This document shows positions 54,429-63,575 of a stretch of 64,000 bases of DNA, piece by piece. Source of the stretch: Chryseobacterium sp. BGARF1 (GTDB lineage: Bacteria > Bacteroidota > Bacteroidia > Flavobacteriales > Weeksellaceae); NCBI RefSeq assembly GCF_001677955.1, contig NZ_LELA01000042.1:124001-188000 (forward strand), written 5' to 3'. Made by a program: the position numbers and the translations under genes. The notes below the pieces were generated by a model. The model was not told the origin of the DNA. It did no database searches and was given only the letters and a program-made list of their open reading frames with translations. Position 1 is the stretch's first letter. Every line of letters begins with the position of its first letter.

Positions 54429-55865
54429 ATGAAAAACACATTAATGAAATCCCTCCTGTGCGCATTTGCATTTGTGATTCTATTTTCTTGTAATTCTAAC
54501 AAGAATGACGACATTTTAAAATATACCACAGATACTACTTTAGGATTATCTAGAGTGAATTTAAACTCCATTTCTGATAAAATTCCGGTTGAAAAAATCC
54601 TGAAAGAAAAGAAAAACATCAATGATGAGGGAAGAATTCTTCTACAATTGATCAGCAAACCGAAAGAGTCTGGTATCGATATCAGCAAACCTCTTTACAT
54701 TATGGTGGAGCCTGGAAAATCGAATTCAGATCCTGATGTGAAAGCATTTTTCTGGATTAACGACAAGGCGAAATTTCAGAAAAGCATGTCTGATCTTACC
54801 AAAACTAAAATAACAATCGATAAAAAGGATTTTATTTTTGAAGATGGAAAGATTACAGGAAGCATCAAAGGTGACATGGCAATCATGTCGAGCGAGAAAT
54901 CTTTCAGTTCATATTCAAGATATGATTCTATGGATGGCGTTGCAAAACTTAGCGAAAAATACTTTACTGATTTTTGGGCAAGAAAAGGAACTTCAAACAA
55001 AGTGATTATCGATCAGGTAAACGAATCTTTGGTAAGCGGAAAAGACGTAAGCGGATGGATGAATCTTGGAGCCGTTGCAAGCTACGTTTCTAAAGGCTAT
55101 ATAGAAACTCTTGCTGTTAATAAACTGATTAAAGATTCAGGAATTGGTTTTGATTTCAGCTTCGAAAAAGGAAAAGTGGAAATGGATACCAAAACATTTT
55201 TCAACAGCGATATGAAAAAAATTGTTGAGAAATATTATAGCAAAAACAACATCAACTATGACCTTGTAAAAAATGTAGAACTCGACAATGCAAAGTCTTT
55301 TTCTATCGGTTATTTTAGTTTAGATTTCATGAGATATTTGATCAAAGAAGCTGGTTTTGAAGCTACTGTAAATCATTATTTAGCGTCTACCAACAAAACT
55401 TTAGAAGATATCACCACTACTTTTACCGGAGATTATGCTTATATGGATATGAAAGAAAATCCTGCAGATTCTTTGGAATATTATAGCAATAAAAGGGTAA
55501 TGGTTTTAGGATTTAATCCTAAGAAAAAAGATGTTCTTACCTCATTACTTCAAGGTCCTTTAGGTGAAAGTAAAAAATACACAATTGTAGATAATCAGGT
55601 AATTTTCTCTGACGACCTAAGTGTGAATGCACAGTTTCAGGCAAAAAAGCCGGCAAAAAATTCTAAACTGAGCAAAAAAACTGGTATAACAGCTTATTCT
55701 TGGTCTGATGGAAGCGATTATAACAGAAGAGAAACTGTACCTGCAAAAGTAATTGAGATCTCAAACGAGTCTAAAGAGAATGCCGGAAATTTAGTTTCTA
55801 AATCGCTCATCACTCTAGACAAGAAAGATGAAAATGCACTGTATTATTTTATAATGAATGACTAA
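54429..55865 (+). CDS. DUF4836 family lipoprotein
   Basis: The 478-residue protein has a lipoprotein signal ending in FVILFSC (Cys21). The DUF4836 pattern is visible from residue 36 (TTLGLSRVNLNSISDKI), continuing with IDISKPLYIMVEP and GAVASYVSKGYIETLAVN. These are large periplasmic or surface lipoproteins of Bacteroidota without known function. It is the first gene of an operon with an ABC ATPase (8-nt overlap, 55858-55865) and an FtsX-type permease. This suggests that it is a substrate or partner of that transporter. Confidence 0.86.
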   Translation: MKNTLMKSLLCAFAFVILFSCNSNKNDDILKYTTDTTLGLSRVNLNSISDKIPVEKILKEKKNINDEGRILLQLISKPKESGIDISKPLYIMVEPGKSNSDPDVKAFFWINDKAKFQKSMSDLTKTKITIDKKDFIFEDGKITGSIKGDMAIMSSEKSFSSYSRYDSMDGVAKLSEKYFTDFWARKGTSNKVIIDQVNESLVSGKDVSGWMNLGAVASYVSKGYIETLAVNKLIKDSGIGFDFSFEKGKVEMDTKTFFNSDMKKIVEKYYSKNNINYDLVKNVELDNAKSFSIGYFSLDFMRYLIKEAGFEATVNHYLASTNKTLEDITTTFTGDYAYMDMKENPADSLEYYSNKRVMVLGFNPKKKDVLTSLLQGPLGESKKYTIVDNQVIFSDDLSVNAQFQAKKPAKNSKLSKKTGITAYSWSDGSDYNRRETVPAKVIEISNESKENAGNLVSKSLITLDKKDENALYYFIMND

Positions 55866-56505
55866 TTTAGTATTAGAAAACATTTTCCCTAAATATTTCA
55901 CTCCCAGAAATATCGAACAATCTGAAATTTGGAATAAACATATTTCTTTCCAAAAAGGAAACAAGTTTCTGATTGTCGCGCCTTCCGGGAGTGGAAAATC
56001 TACTTTGGCAACAGCCATGTTGGGTACTCATTTCCAATATGAAGGGAGTATAAAATATGACCAACAAGTGGTAAAAAATCTTCATCTAGAAGAAATCGTA
56101 AAAAACAGAAAAGATGGAGTTAGCCTGTTGTTTCAGGATGTAAGATTGATCAAAGATCTTACCATTTCTGAGAATATTCTGCTTCGTGTTTTTAATAAAG
56201 ACAGAAAACAGTTCATTCCAAAAATGGAGGAATATGCTAAAAGACTGGGAATAGAAAACCTTCTGAATAAAAAAGCTGAAAACTGTTCTTATGGAGAACG
56301 CCAAAGAAGTGCCATTGTGAGAAGCCTGATTAATCCAACAGATTTTATTATTTATGATGAATGTTTCAGTCATTTGGATTTGAATAATAAAAAAATTGCC
56401 TTTTCATTAATTAACGAGGTTTCAGAAGAAAGCGGAAGTTCGGTCATCTTTTTTGAACTGAATGAGTTTCCATTTGAGCACAATTATCAAATTCTTCATT
56501 TATAA
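55858..56505 (+). CDS. ABC transporter ATP-binding protein (LolD/FtsE-like)
   Basis: The 215-residue ATPase has Walker A APSGSGKST near residue 40, a Q-loop LLFQDVRLI near residue 90, the signature NCSYGERQRSAIVRSL near residue 140 (S-Y-G-E-R in place of the usual LSGGQ) and Walker B DFIIYDECFSHLD near residue 162. The aspartate-glutamate pair after Walker B is D-E, as expected. It would power the FtsX-type permease encoded 6 nt downstream. The overlap with the lipoprotein gene marks tight coupling. Confidence 0.9.
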   Translation: MTNLVLENIFPKYFTPRNIEQSEIWNKHISFQKGNKFLIVAPSGSGKSTLATAMLGTHFQYEGSIKYDQQVVKNLHLEEIVKNRKDGVSLLFQDVRLIKDLTISENILLRVFNKDRKQFIPKMEEYAKRLGIENLLNKKAENCSYGERQRSAIVRSLINPTDFIIYDECFSHLDLNNKKIAFSLINEVSEESGSSVIFFELNEFPFEHNYQILHL

Positions 56506-56511
56506 AATCTT

Positions 56512-57672
56512 ATGAAGAAAATTTTCAATTCAATTATTTTATATGCAGGGTTATTCATTGCCTTTATTTTGGTCTTGTCTTGCCTGCAACTCTACGAAAA
56601 CGCTAACCGCCTTTTTGGAAGTAAAAGCAGTGACAGCAATTATTGGCTGACTTTCAGTAAAAAAATTACTCCGGATAACATCGGCAGAAAAGAACTTCTT
56701 GGTTTTAATGAAAATGATATTTCAAAAATTAAAACCTGGAGCGAAGTAAAAGCCATTTATCCTTTTTCGGCAAATGAATTTAAAGCTTCAGCAAATGGTG
56801 GAGATTTTATTCCTTTTTATACTGATCTGTATTTTGAAGGTTTAGATTTAAAAGCAATTGATTCTGATTTGACAGATGAAGAGTTTCAGGTAAAAGGTGA
56901 TGAAATTCCAATTATTATTTCAAGAGAATATCTGAATCTTTACAATTATGGATTTGCTTTAAACCAAGGTCTTCCTCAGATCTCTGAAGATTTTGCCAAG
57001 AAAATTGAAGTGAATATCAACATCACTGTCAATAAGCAGAATAAGACGTATAAAGGAAAAATGGTTGGACTTTCAGACAGAATACACTCCGTTTTGATTC
57101 CGAAAAAGTTTCTTGATTCTTTGAATATTGCAGAAAAGCCTGAGCTTGCAACACAGCCCAAAATTTACAACAGAGTTTTGGTACAGGTAAAAGATTCGGG
57201 TGATGAAGGTTTGGTCTCTAAAATGAAAGAAAACGGCTACGAATCTAATCAGGAAAGTCTTCGTTCGGCAAAAATAAAGTCAAAATTATTTTTAGTTTTA
57301 AAAATAATTGCTGTTTTGGGAGTTTTCATCTTCGCTTTGTGTTTGTATATCATTGTAAGCTTTATAAAGATTCAGTTTTTAGAAAAGCAGGAAGAAGTTT
57401 CGATTAAAAACAGTTTGGGATATTCGCCAAAGAAAATGGTGAGTGATATCAGCAGAAAATTCAGTATTAATCTGATGTTTGTATTGATTTTAAGCTTAGG
57501 ACTGATCGCTGCTGGACAATATTTTATTGCAAAATCAGAGGTTTCCAACGGTTTACTTTCGATGTATATCAATCCTCTACTTTGGTCAGTGATCATCATC
57601 ATTCCAATATTGGTTTATTTCTTCGTCAACATTCTTATCTACCGATGGCTAATCAAATCCTGGAAAATATAA
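56512..57672 (+). CDS. FtsX/MacB-type ABC transporter permease
   Basis: The 386-residue protein has one N-terminal membrane helix and a large periplasmic domain of about 220 residues. Three C-terminal helices follow, with SIKNSLGYSPKKMVSDISRK in the cytoplasmic coupling loop; this is the MacB/FtsX topology. Such transporters do not import solutes but use ATP to move lipoproteins or to drive periplasmic proteins mechanically. With the DUF4836 lipoprotein it forms a three-gene unit of unknown job. A strong terminator follows. Confidence 0.88.
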   Translation: MKKIFNSIILYAGLFIAFILVLSCLQLYENANRLFGSKSSDSNYWLTFSKKITPDNIGRKELLGFNENDISKIKTWSEVKAIYPFSANEFKASANGGDFIPFYTDLYFEGLDLKAIDSDLTDEEFQVKGDEIPIIISREYLNLYNYGFALNQGLPQISEDFAKKIEVNINITVNKQNKTYKGKMVGLSDRIHSVLIPKKFLDSLNIAEKPELATQPKIYNRVLVQVKDSGDEGLVSKMKENGYESNQESLRSAKIKSKLFLVLKIIAVLGVFIFALCLYIIVSFIKIQFLEKQEEVSIKNSLGYSPKKMVSDISRKFSINLMFVLILSLGLIAAGQYFIAKSEVSNGLLSMYINPLLWSVIIIIPILVYFFVNILIYRWLIKSWKI

Positions 57673-57674
57673 CA

Positions 57675-57709
57675 AAACGACCATCGTGTGATGGTCGTTT
57701 TTATTTTTA
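57675..57709 (+). terminator. terminator of the DUF4836-ABC operon
   Basis: AAACGACCATC (57675-57685) pairs with GATGGTCGTTT (57690-57700), followed by TTATTTTT. Confidence 0.9.
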
Positions 57710-57722
57710 TGAGGCTTTTGTT

Positions 57723-58223
57723 TTAATCTTTAGATCCCTGGCTATCCATTGTGTCGCCCATTCCTCTACTGTGTGGATAATACACTCTTTCTTTATCTAA
57801 GAAATAAATATTATGCCTAGCCTTTGCAATAATTCCATTATAAACATCTTCAGGTAAATCTATCGCTTCGGAATCTTTCTGGCCAAAAGAAGGTTTGTTA
57901 TAGATTTTTAACGCTCCAAATTGATCTAATACTTTTTTTGCATTTTGCGCATCTGTAAGGGTAGAAGCATAAACAATCAAGTTAATTTTACCCATACTTC
58001 CCTTACTGTAAGCTGCCAAAATGTCGTTATCATTTACAAAAACATAATTCCAAAAACTTTTTGTTTTTTCATCATCCTCATATTCATTCGTTAACGATTC
58101 TTCATCAAATGTCGATTTAGAAACAATGATATCTGACTCTAGAAATCCGTTATTCATTAATTCTGATTTTATTTCCTCTGTATTTACAGTTTCTGGAAAT
58201 ACTGAAATTACTGTATAAGCCAT
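57723..58223 (-). CDS. general-stress-like protein of unknown function
   Basis: The 166-residue soluble protein has an N-terminal ferredoxin-like pattern (MAYTVISVFPETVNTEEIKS, then a second unit around KINLIVYASTLTDAQNAKKV). This recalls the general stress protein 17M / heat-induced YflT family, where such domains occur with a glycine-rich linker. Here the linker is acidic and short. The C-terminus is polar and probably disordered (HSRGMGDTMDSQGSKD). It stands alone in the minus direction, with no clear operon partner. Confidence 0.6.
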   Translation of the reverse strand: MAYTVISVFPETVNTEEIKSELMNNGFLESDIIVSKSTFDEESLTNEYEDDEKTKSFWNYVFVNDNDILAAYSKGSMGKINLIVYASTLTDAQNAKKVLDQFGALKIYNKPSFGQKDSEAIDLPEDVYNGIIAKARHNIYFLDKERVYYPHSRGMGDTMDSQGSKD

Positions 58224-58311
58224 GGTATTTTATTTTTTGATTTATAATTTACATAGCAAAAATTGTGCAATTTGAAGTCTAATAAAATGTTAAATTAGGT
58301 TAGTCTGATAT

Positions 58312-58821
58312 TTATTTTAGCATTTCGAAATTTTCAATCCAAATTTTTGTTTCTTTTAAAACTGTTTCATTAAAATTACTAAAAGTGACATCTTGATAAT
58401 GAAAACTCATTTCAAAATCTTCTAAATCACCCCATGAATAATACAATAAGTAAAACGGATAAATATTTTTTTCATACTCCGATTCTACACAAATTCTGGC
58501 TAATTTTTCGAGGCAAGAAAGCACATCGTTCTCACCATTAATAATCTTCTGTATGTAATAATAAGACTGACTTTGAATTGCTTTTTCACCTTCAAATTCT
58601 TCAATATCAAACTCTTTTAAAACTTTACTTACAAAAGGTTTAATTTCCCAAGCATCTGTGGGCTTAGAAAATGCAGAAAGCATTTGAATGTTATCCGTCA
58701 CAACTTCTTTTTGCAGTAGATCTATCGCCCAGTCTACACAAATATCATAATTAAATGGAGAAAACCCTTTATGAGACTGAACCAGCCACGTAACATCAGA
58801 TCTCTCAATTAAAATATTCAC
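58312..58821 (-). CDS. unknown protein coupled to the mutase gene
   Basis: The 169-residue protein starts with GTG at 58821, just 7 nt after the stop of the methylmalonyl-CoA mutase gene, so it is probably co-transcribed. It is acidic, with several aromatic-rich helices (DICVDWAIDLLQKEVVTDN and NIYPFYLLYYSWGDLEDFE). I recognise no family and no catalytic motif. The link with the mutase may be no more than operon position. Confidence 0.65.
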   Translation of the reverse strand: MNILIERSDVTWLVQSHKGFSPFNYDICVDWAIDLLQKEVVTDNIQMLSAFSKPTDAWEIKPFVSKVLKEFDIEEFEGEKAIQSQSYYYIQKIINGENDVLSCLEKLARICVESEYEKNIYPFYLLYYSWGDLEDFEMSFHYQDVTFSNFNETVLKETKIWIENFEMLK

Positions 58822-58828
58822 TTTGATT

Positions 58829-60946
58829 CTATGTTAAAAATCTATTCAAAATATCAACTGCACATTTCGGTAAATTCGTTCCAGGACCGAAGATGAAATC
58901 TGCTCCGTTTGCATATAAAAACTCGTAATCCTGTTGCGGAATCACTCCACCTACAACGATCGTAATATCTTCTGCTCCTAATTTCTTTAGCTCTTCAACA
59001 ACCTGCGGAACCAAAGTTTTGTGACCCGCTGCCAAAGATGAAACGCCCAAAATATGAATATCGTTTTCTACAGCCTGTTTTGCAACCTCTTCCGGAGTTT
59101 GAAATAGTGGCGCAACATCCACGTCAAATCCCATATCTGCAAACGCAGTGGCTACCACTTTTGCACCACGATCATGACCATCCTGTCCCATTTTCGCCAC
59201 CATGATTCTTGGACGACGACCTTCTGCTTCTTCAAATTTTTGGGTAAGCTCAAGCGCTTTTCCAAAATATTCATTTTTACCTGCATTCATAGCGTAAACT
59301 CCTTGTATCGTTCTGATGTTGGCTTTGTAACGTCCGAAACTTTCTTCCATTGCATCACTCATTTCACCTAAAGTTACTCTTCTTCTTGCCGCTTCGATGC
59401 ATAAGGCTAAAAGATTTCCATTTCCTGTTTTCGCAGATTCACGGATTTCATTTAAAATTTGCTCAACAGATTCAGAATTTCGGCTTAATTTAATTGATTC
59501 TAATCTCTCAATTTGCTTTCTACGAACTTCCGTGTTGTCGATATCTAAAATGTCGATTGGTGTTTGCTTTAAACTTGATTTAAATGAATTAACACCAATG
59601 ATAAATTCTTCACCGCTGTCAATTTTAGCTTGCTTTTTTGCTGCAGCTTCTTCAATTCTCATTTTTGGAATTCCAGCTTCAATCGCTTTCGTCATTCCGC
59701 CTTCTTTTTCTACCTCATCGATGAATTTCATCGCTTCTTCGATCATTTGCTGAGTCAAAGATTCAACCAAATTACTTCCGCCCATCGGATCTACAACATC
59801 GCAGATTCCACTTTCCTGCTGGAGAATAATTTGTGTATTTCTTGCAATTTTTGCCGAATAGTCAGTTGGAAGTGCAATCGCTTCATCCAAAGCATTCGTA
59901 TGAAGAGATTGAGTTCCGCCTAAAGCTGAAGACAATGCTTCAATCGCCGTTCTTGTGATATTATTGAAAGGCTCTTGCTCTGTTAAAGACCAACCTGAAG
60001 TTTGTGAATGCGTTCTTAAAGCTAAAGATTTAGGGTTTTGAGGATTAAACTGTTTTAAAAGCGTTGCCCAAATATATCTTGCAGCACGCATTTTAGCAAT
60101 TTCCATGAAATGATTCATTCCGATTGCCCAGAAAAACGATAATCTTGGTGCGAAATCATCCACATTCATTCCTGCTTTAATTCCGGTTCTTACATATTCT
60201 AAACCGTCGGCTAAAGTATATGCCATTTCCAAAACAGGGGTTGCCCCAGCTTCCTGCATGTGATATCCGGAAATAGAAATTGAGTTGAATTTCGGAATAT
60301 TTCTTGAAGTATATTCAAAAATATCAGCAATAATTTTCATGGAAGGAGTCGGTGGATAAATATACGTATTACGCACCATAAATTCTTTCAAAATATCATT
60401 CTGAATGGTTCCTGAAAGCTTATCCTGAGAAACGCCCTGTTCTTCTGCAGCTACAATATAAAATGAAAGAATTGGCAAAACCGCACCATTCATCGTCATT
60501 GAAACCGATATTTCATCTAAAGGAATTTCATTGAACAAAATTTTCATATCCTCAACAGAATCAATCGCAACACCGGCTTTACCAACGTCACCTACAACTC
60601 TGGCATGATCTGAATCGTAACCTCTGTGTGTCGCCAAATCAAAAGCTACCGATAGGCCTTTTTGTCCGGCTGCTAAGTTTCTTCTGTAAAATGCGTTAGA
60701 CTCTTCGGCTGTAGAAAAACCTGCGTATTGACGGATCGTCCAAGGTTTCTGAACATACATCGTAGAATAAGGACCTCTTAAAAAAGGTGCAATTCCCGGA
60801 GAAGCATCAGCGATGTCTTTATTTTTCACATCTTCTGCCGTGTATTTTGATTTTAGCTCAAGTCCATCCTTTTCAAATTGATAGATTTCCTGCTGATTTT
60901 CAGATATATTAAATTGAGGAATTTTATTCTTTATTTCCCTTCTCAT
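58829..60946 (-). CDS. scpA: methylmalonyl-CoA mutase large (catalytic) subunit
   Basis: The 705-residue protein has the TIM-barrel substrate domain (about residues 40-560, with [20 protein letters not shown] at 58-77 and [19 protein letters not shown] near 310). The C-terminal cobalamin-binding domain has the DXHXXG motif in [13 protein letters not shown] near residue 590. It isomerises succinyl-CoA and R-methylmalonyl-CoA in propionate metabolism. The partner small subunit is not present upstream; the next gene on that side is a peptidase. MeaB is encoded at 47740-48735. Confidence 0.96.
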   Translation of the reverse strand: MRREIKNKIPQFNISENQQEIYQFEKDGLELKSKYTAEDVKNKDIADASPGIAPFLRGPYSTMYVQKPWTIRQYAGFSTAEESNAFYRRNLAAGQKGLSVAFDLATHRGYDSDHARVVGDVGKAGVAIDSVEDMKILFNEIPLDEISVSMTMNGAVLPILSFYIVAAEEQGVSQDKLSGTIQNDILKEFMVRNTYIYPPTPSMKIIADIFEYTSRNIPKFNSISISGYHMQEAGATPVLEMAYTLADGLEYVRTGIKAGMNVDDFAPRLSFFWAIGMNHFMEIAKMRAARYIWATLLKQFNPQNPKSLALRTHSQTSGWSLTEQEPFNNITRTAIEALSSALGGTQSLHTNALDEAIALPTDYSAKIARNTQIILQQESGICDVVDPMGGSNLVESLTQQMIEEAMKFIDEVEKEGGMTKAIEAGIPKMRIEEAAAKKQAKIDSGEEFIIGVNSFKSSLKQTPIDILDIDNTEVRRKQIERLESIKLSRNSESVEQILNEIRESAKTGNGNLLALCIEAARRRVTLGEMSDAMEESFGRYKANIRTIQGVYAMNAGKNEYFGKALELTQKFEEAEGRRPRIMVAKMGQDGHDRGAKVVATAFADMGFDVDVAPLFQTPEEVAKQAVENDIHILGVSSLAAGHKTLVPQVVEELKKLGAEDITIVVGGVIPQQDYEFLYANGADFIFGPGTNLPKCAVDILNRFLT

Positions 60947-61230
60947 TTCTTCAGATTTAAGATTTTAAAAATAAGCATTTTTATGGGAATGTTTTGCGAT
61001 TGATTTTCAGAAGGAAAAAGTACATTAAATGCTGAAAAATGAAAACTCTTTGAAACATTGGTCACAAAGAGTTTATTGCTCTTCTGAATAAAAGAACACA
61101 ATAGTTTTTGAAAATCTTTGATTTTCTTTAATGTGATTTAAATATTTTTAAATTAATATGTATGAATTAATAGGATTTTATCCTATTCTTCGTTAAATCG
61201 TCCTTTCAGGACTTTTTATTCTTAATACCA
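60947..61230. repeat. gene-free gap with several short hairpins
   Basis: The 347-nt gap between the mutase and the prolyl oligopeptidase holds at least three hairpins. AAACTCTTTG / CAAAGAGTTT (61043-61052 and 61065-61074), AATAGGAT / ATCCTATT (61169-61176 and 61080-base-offset side 61180-61187), and GTCC / GGAC (61200-61203 and 61209-61212) with T residues after it. The pair 61169-61213 resembles a dispersed intergenic sequence I recall from other Chryseobacterium genomes. No gene is evident. Confidence 0.5.
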
Positions 61231-61270
61231 TAAAATACAAAAGCGAGACTGTAAATACAATCTCGCTTTT
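61231..61270 (-). terminator. terminator of the prolyl oligopeptidase gene
   Basis: AAAAGCGAGA (61239-61248) and TCTCGCTTTT (61261-61270) form a 10-bp stem, located past the minus-strand stop at 61294. Confidence 0.75.
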
Positions 61271-61293
61271 ATTTAAACCTAAAAAAGTTTAGA

Positions 61294-63405
61294 TTATTTA
61301 TTTAGTTTTTTAATTCCCATTTCATACAAAGCAAAAGAAATTAGATCGGCATTTTCACTGATTACCTGATCCGTAGCTCTTCCTGCTCCATGACCTGCAT
61401 TTTTCTCAATTCTTAGTAAAATAGGATTTGTACATTTTTGTTTTTCCTGCAATTCTGCACCAAATTTGAACGAGTGCGCCGGAACAACTCTATCGTCATG
61501 ATCACTTGTAATAATCATTGTTGACGGATAACAAGTTCCTGCTTTTACGTTATGAACCGGAGAATATGATTTTAAATAATCAAACATTTCTTTGTTGTCT
61601 TCGGCAGTTCCATAGTCATAAGACCAACCTGCACCAGCAGTAAATTTGTTGTATCTCAACATATCTAAAACTCCAACTCCCGGAAAGGCAACTTTAGCCA
61701 AATCAGGACGCATCGTCATCGTCGCTCCAACTAACAAGCCTCCGTTTGATCTTCCTGAAAGCGCCATATATTCTTTTGATGTATAACCTTTACTCTGTAA
61801 ATATTCTCCAGCTGCGATGAAATCTTCAAATACATTTTTCTTCTGCATTTTTGTTCCTGCATCGTGCCATTTTTTACCGTATTCACCACCACCACGAATG
61901 TTTGGAACAGCGTAAATTCCTCCATTTTCCATCCAAATCGCATTAACTACAGAGAAAGAAGGCTGCAAGCTAACGTTAAACCCACCGTAAGAATAAAGAA
62001 TTGTAGGGTTTTTACCATTCAGTTTTATTCCTTTTTTATAATTAATCATCATCGGAACTTTGGTGCCGTCTTTTGATGTATAAAATACCTGCTCAGAAAC
62101 ATAATCTTCAGGATTAAATTTCACTTTCGGTTTTTGGTAAACTTCAGATTTTCCGGTATCTGCATTGAATTTATAAGTTGTTCCCGGAGTAATATAATTG
62201 CTGAAAGAATAATACAATTCTTTCTCTGTTTCTTTACCTCCAAAACCACCTACATTTCCTTTTCCAGGAAGAGAAATTTCTCTGATTAGCTTTCCTGCTT
62301 TGTCAAACTGTTTCACTTTATCAATCGCATCAACCATATAAGTAGCGAAGAAATAACCGCCGCCACCGGAAATTCCCAACACATTTTCTGTTTCAGGAAT
62401 AACATCTTTCCAGGTTTCAGGAGACGGATTTTGGATGGTTGTTTTCACCAAACGCATATTTGGCGCATCTTTATCCGTAAAAATGAAAAGATTGTCACCT
62501 TCTGTATCCACAATATTTACATTGATGTCAAAACCTTTGTTGATCTGAACGAAATCACCGCCTTTCTTTAAGTCTTTAATGTATAATTCATTTCCGTTGG
62601 TTGCATTTGCAGCAGAAATCATCAAATATCTCTGATCTTCAGAAACGCCTGCCCCCAAATATCTCCTTGGCGTTTTATCTCCCCCAAAAATCAGTTGATC
62701 AGCAGATTGCTTTGTTCCTAATTTATGAAAATAAACTTTGTGTTTATCGGTCATTCCGGAAAGTACAGTTCCTTCTTTCGGCTTGTCGTAGCTTGAATAA
62801 TAGAAACCTTCGTCACCCTGCCAAGAAATTCCACTGAACTTTACATCAACAATTGTTTCGTCAATTTGCTTTTTGGTAAGGGCATCAATGATGATGATTT
62901 TATTCCAGTCGCTTCCGCCTTCAGAAATAGAGTACGCTGCCAAATTTCCTTTTTTGTTGAAAGACAAACTCGAAAGCGAGGTCGTTCCTTTTTCTGAAAA
63001 TTTGTTAGGATCTAAAAATACTTCTGTGGTTTTTGTCTTATTATTGGTTCTATACAATACAGACTGAGCTTGTAAACCGTCATTTTTATAATAATACGTA
63101 AAATCTCCTTCTTTGAAAGGTGCACCTATTTTTTCGTAATTCCAAATATCCGTTAATTGCTTTTTGATCTGCTCTCTAAACGGAATTTGCGATAAATATT
63201 TTTGACTGTATGCCACTTCTTCGTCTACCCATTTTTTGGTAGGTTCTGAATCATTTTCCAGATCTCTGTACGGATCTGCAACGGCTGTTCCGAAGTAAGT
63301 ATCTGTTTGATTTCCTTTGATCGCTTTAGGATAAGTCATTTTTTGAGCATAAACGGTAGCCGAAAACAAAACTCCGGCCGTTAATAACATAGGTTTAAAA
63401 TTCAT
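61294..63405 (-). CDS. prolyl oligopeptidase family serine peptidase, secreted
   Basis: From the ATG at 63405 the protein is 703 residues with a signal peptide (MNFKPMLLTAGVLFSATVYAQ); a longer frame opens only with a TTG at 63423. The propeller N-terminal domain runs to about residue 430. The catalytic domain has Ser in GRSNGG near residue 551, Asp in SDHDDRVVPAH near 635 and His in NAGHGAGRATD near 670, the full S9A triad. It cleaves short proline-containing peptides in the periplasm. It is monocistronic with a terminator after it. Confidence 0.95.
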   Translation of the reverse strand: MNFKPMLLTAGVLFSATVYAQKMTYPKAIKGNQTDTYFGTAVADPYRDLENDSEPTKKWVDEEVAYSQKYLSQIPFREQIKKQLTDIWNYEKIGAPFKEGDFTYYYKNDGLQAQSVLYRTNNKTKTTEVFLDPNKFSEKGTTSLSSLSFNKKGNLAAYSISEGGSDWNKIIIIDALTKKQIDETIVDVKFSGISWQGDEGFYYSSYDKPKEGTVLSGMTDKHKVYFHKLGTKQSADQLIFGGDKTPRRYLGAGVSEDQRYLMISAANATNGNELYIKDLKKGGDFVQINKGFDINVNIVDTEGDNLFIFTDKDAPNMRLVKTTIQNPSPETWKDVIPETENVLGISGGGGYFFATYMVDAIDKVKQFDKAGKLIREISLPGKGNVGGFGGKETEKELYYSFSNYITPGTTYKFNADTGKSEVYQKPKVKFNPEDYVSEQVFYTSKDGTKVPMMINYKKGIKLNGKNPTILYSYGGFNVSLQPSFSVVNAIWMENGGIYAVPNIRGGGEYGKKWHDAGTKMQKKNVFEDFIAAGEYLQSKGYTSKEYMALSGRSNGGLLVGATMTMRPDLAKVAFPGVGVLDMLRYNKFTAGAGWSYDYGTAEDNKEMFDYLKSYSPVHNVKAGTCYPSTMIITSDHDDRVVPAHSFKFGAELQEKQKCTNPILLRIEKNAGHGAGRATDQVISENADLISFALYEMGIKKLNK

Positions 63406-63510
63406 TGTGAAGGATTTTCTCAAAAATACGCAAAGTTGTGAGAATACAAAAGCCTACATTAGGTGACTTTTTCATGACCTTCTAAAGGTAATTTGCATAA
63501 AGTTTAGAGC

Positions 63511-63543
63511 AAAAAAAAAGACCTCTAAACAATAGAGGCCTTT
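63511..63543 (-). terminator. terminator of the oxygenase gene
   Basis: ACCTCTA and TAGAGG form the core of an 11-bp stem with one mismatch (63517-63527 and 63533-63543). On the minus strand it is followed by a run of about nine T. Confidence 0.8.
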
Positions 63544-63575
63544 CTTAATTATGTATTAGAATTTATAGATCAGGC

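Noticed and set aside
63406..63423. TTG start for the prolyl oligopeptidase
   Set aside because: The ATG at 63405 gives a clean signal peptide.
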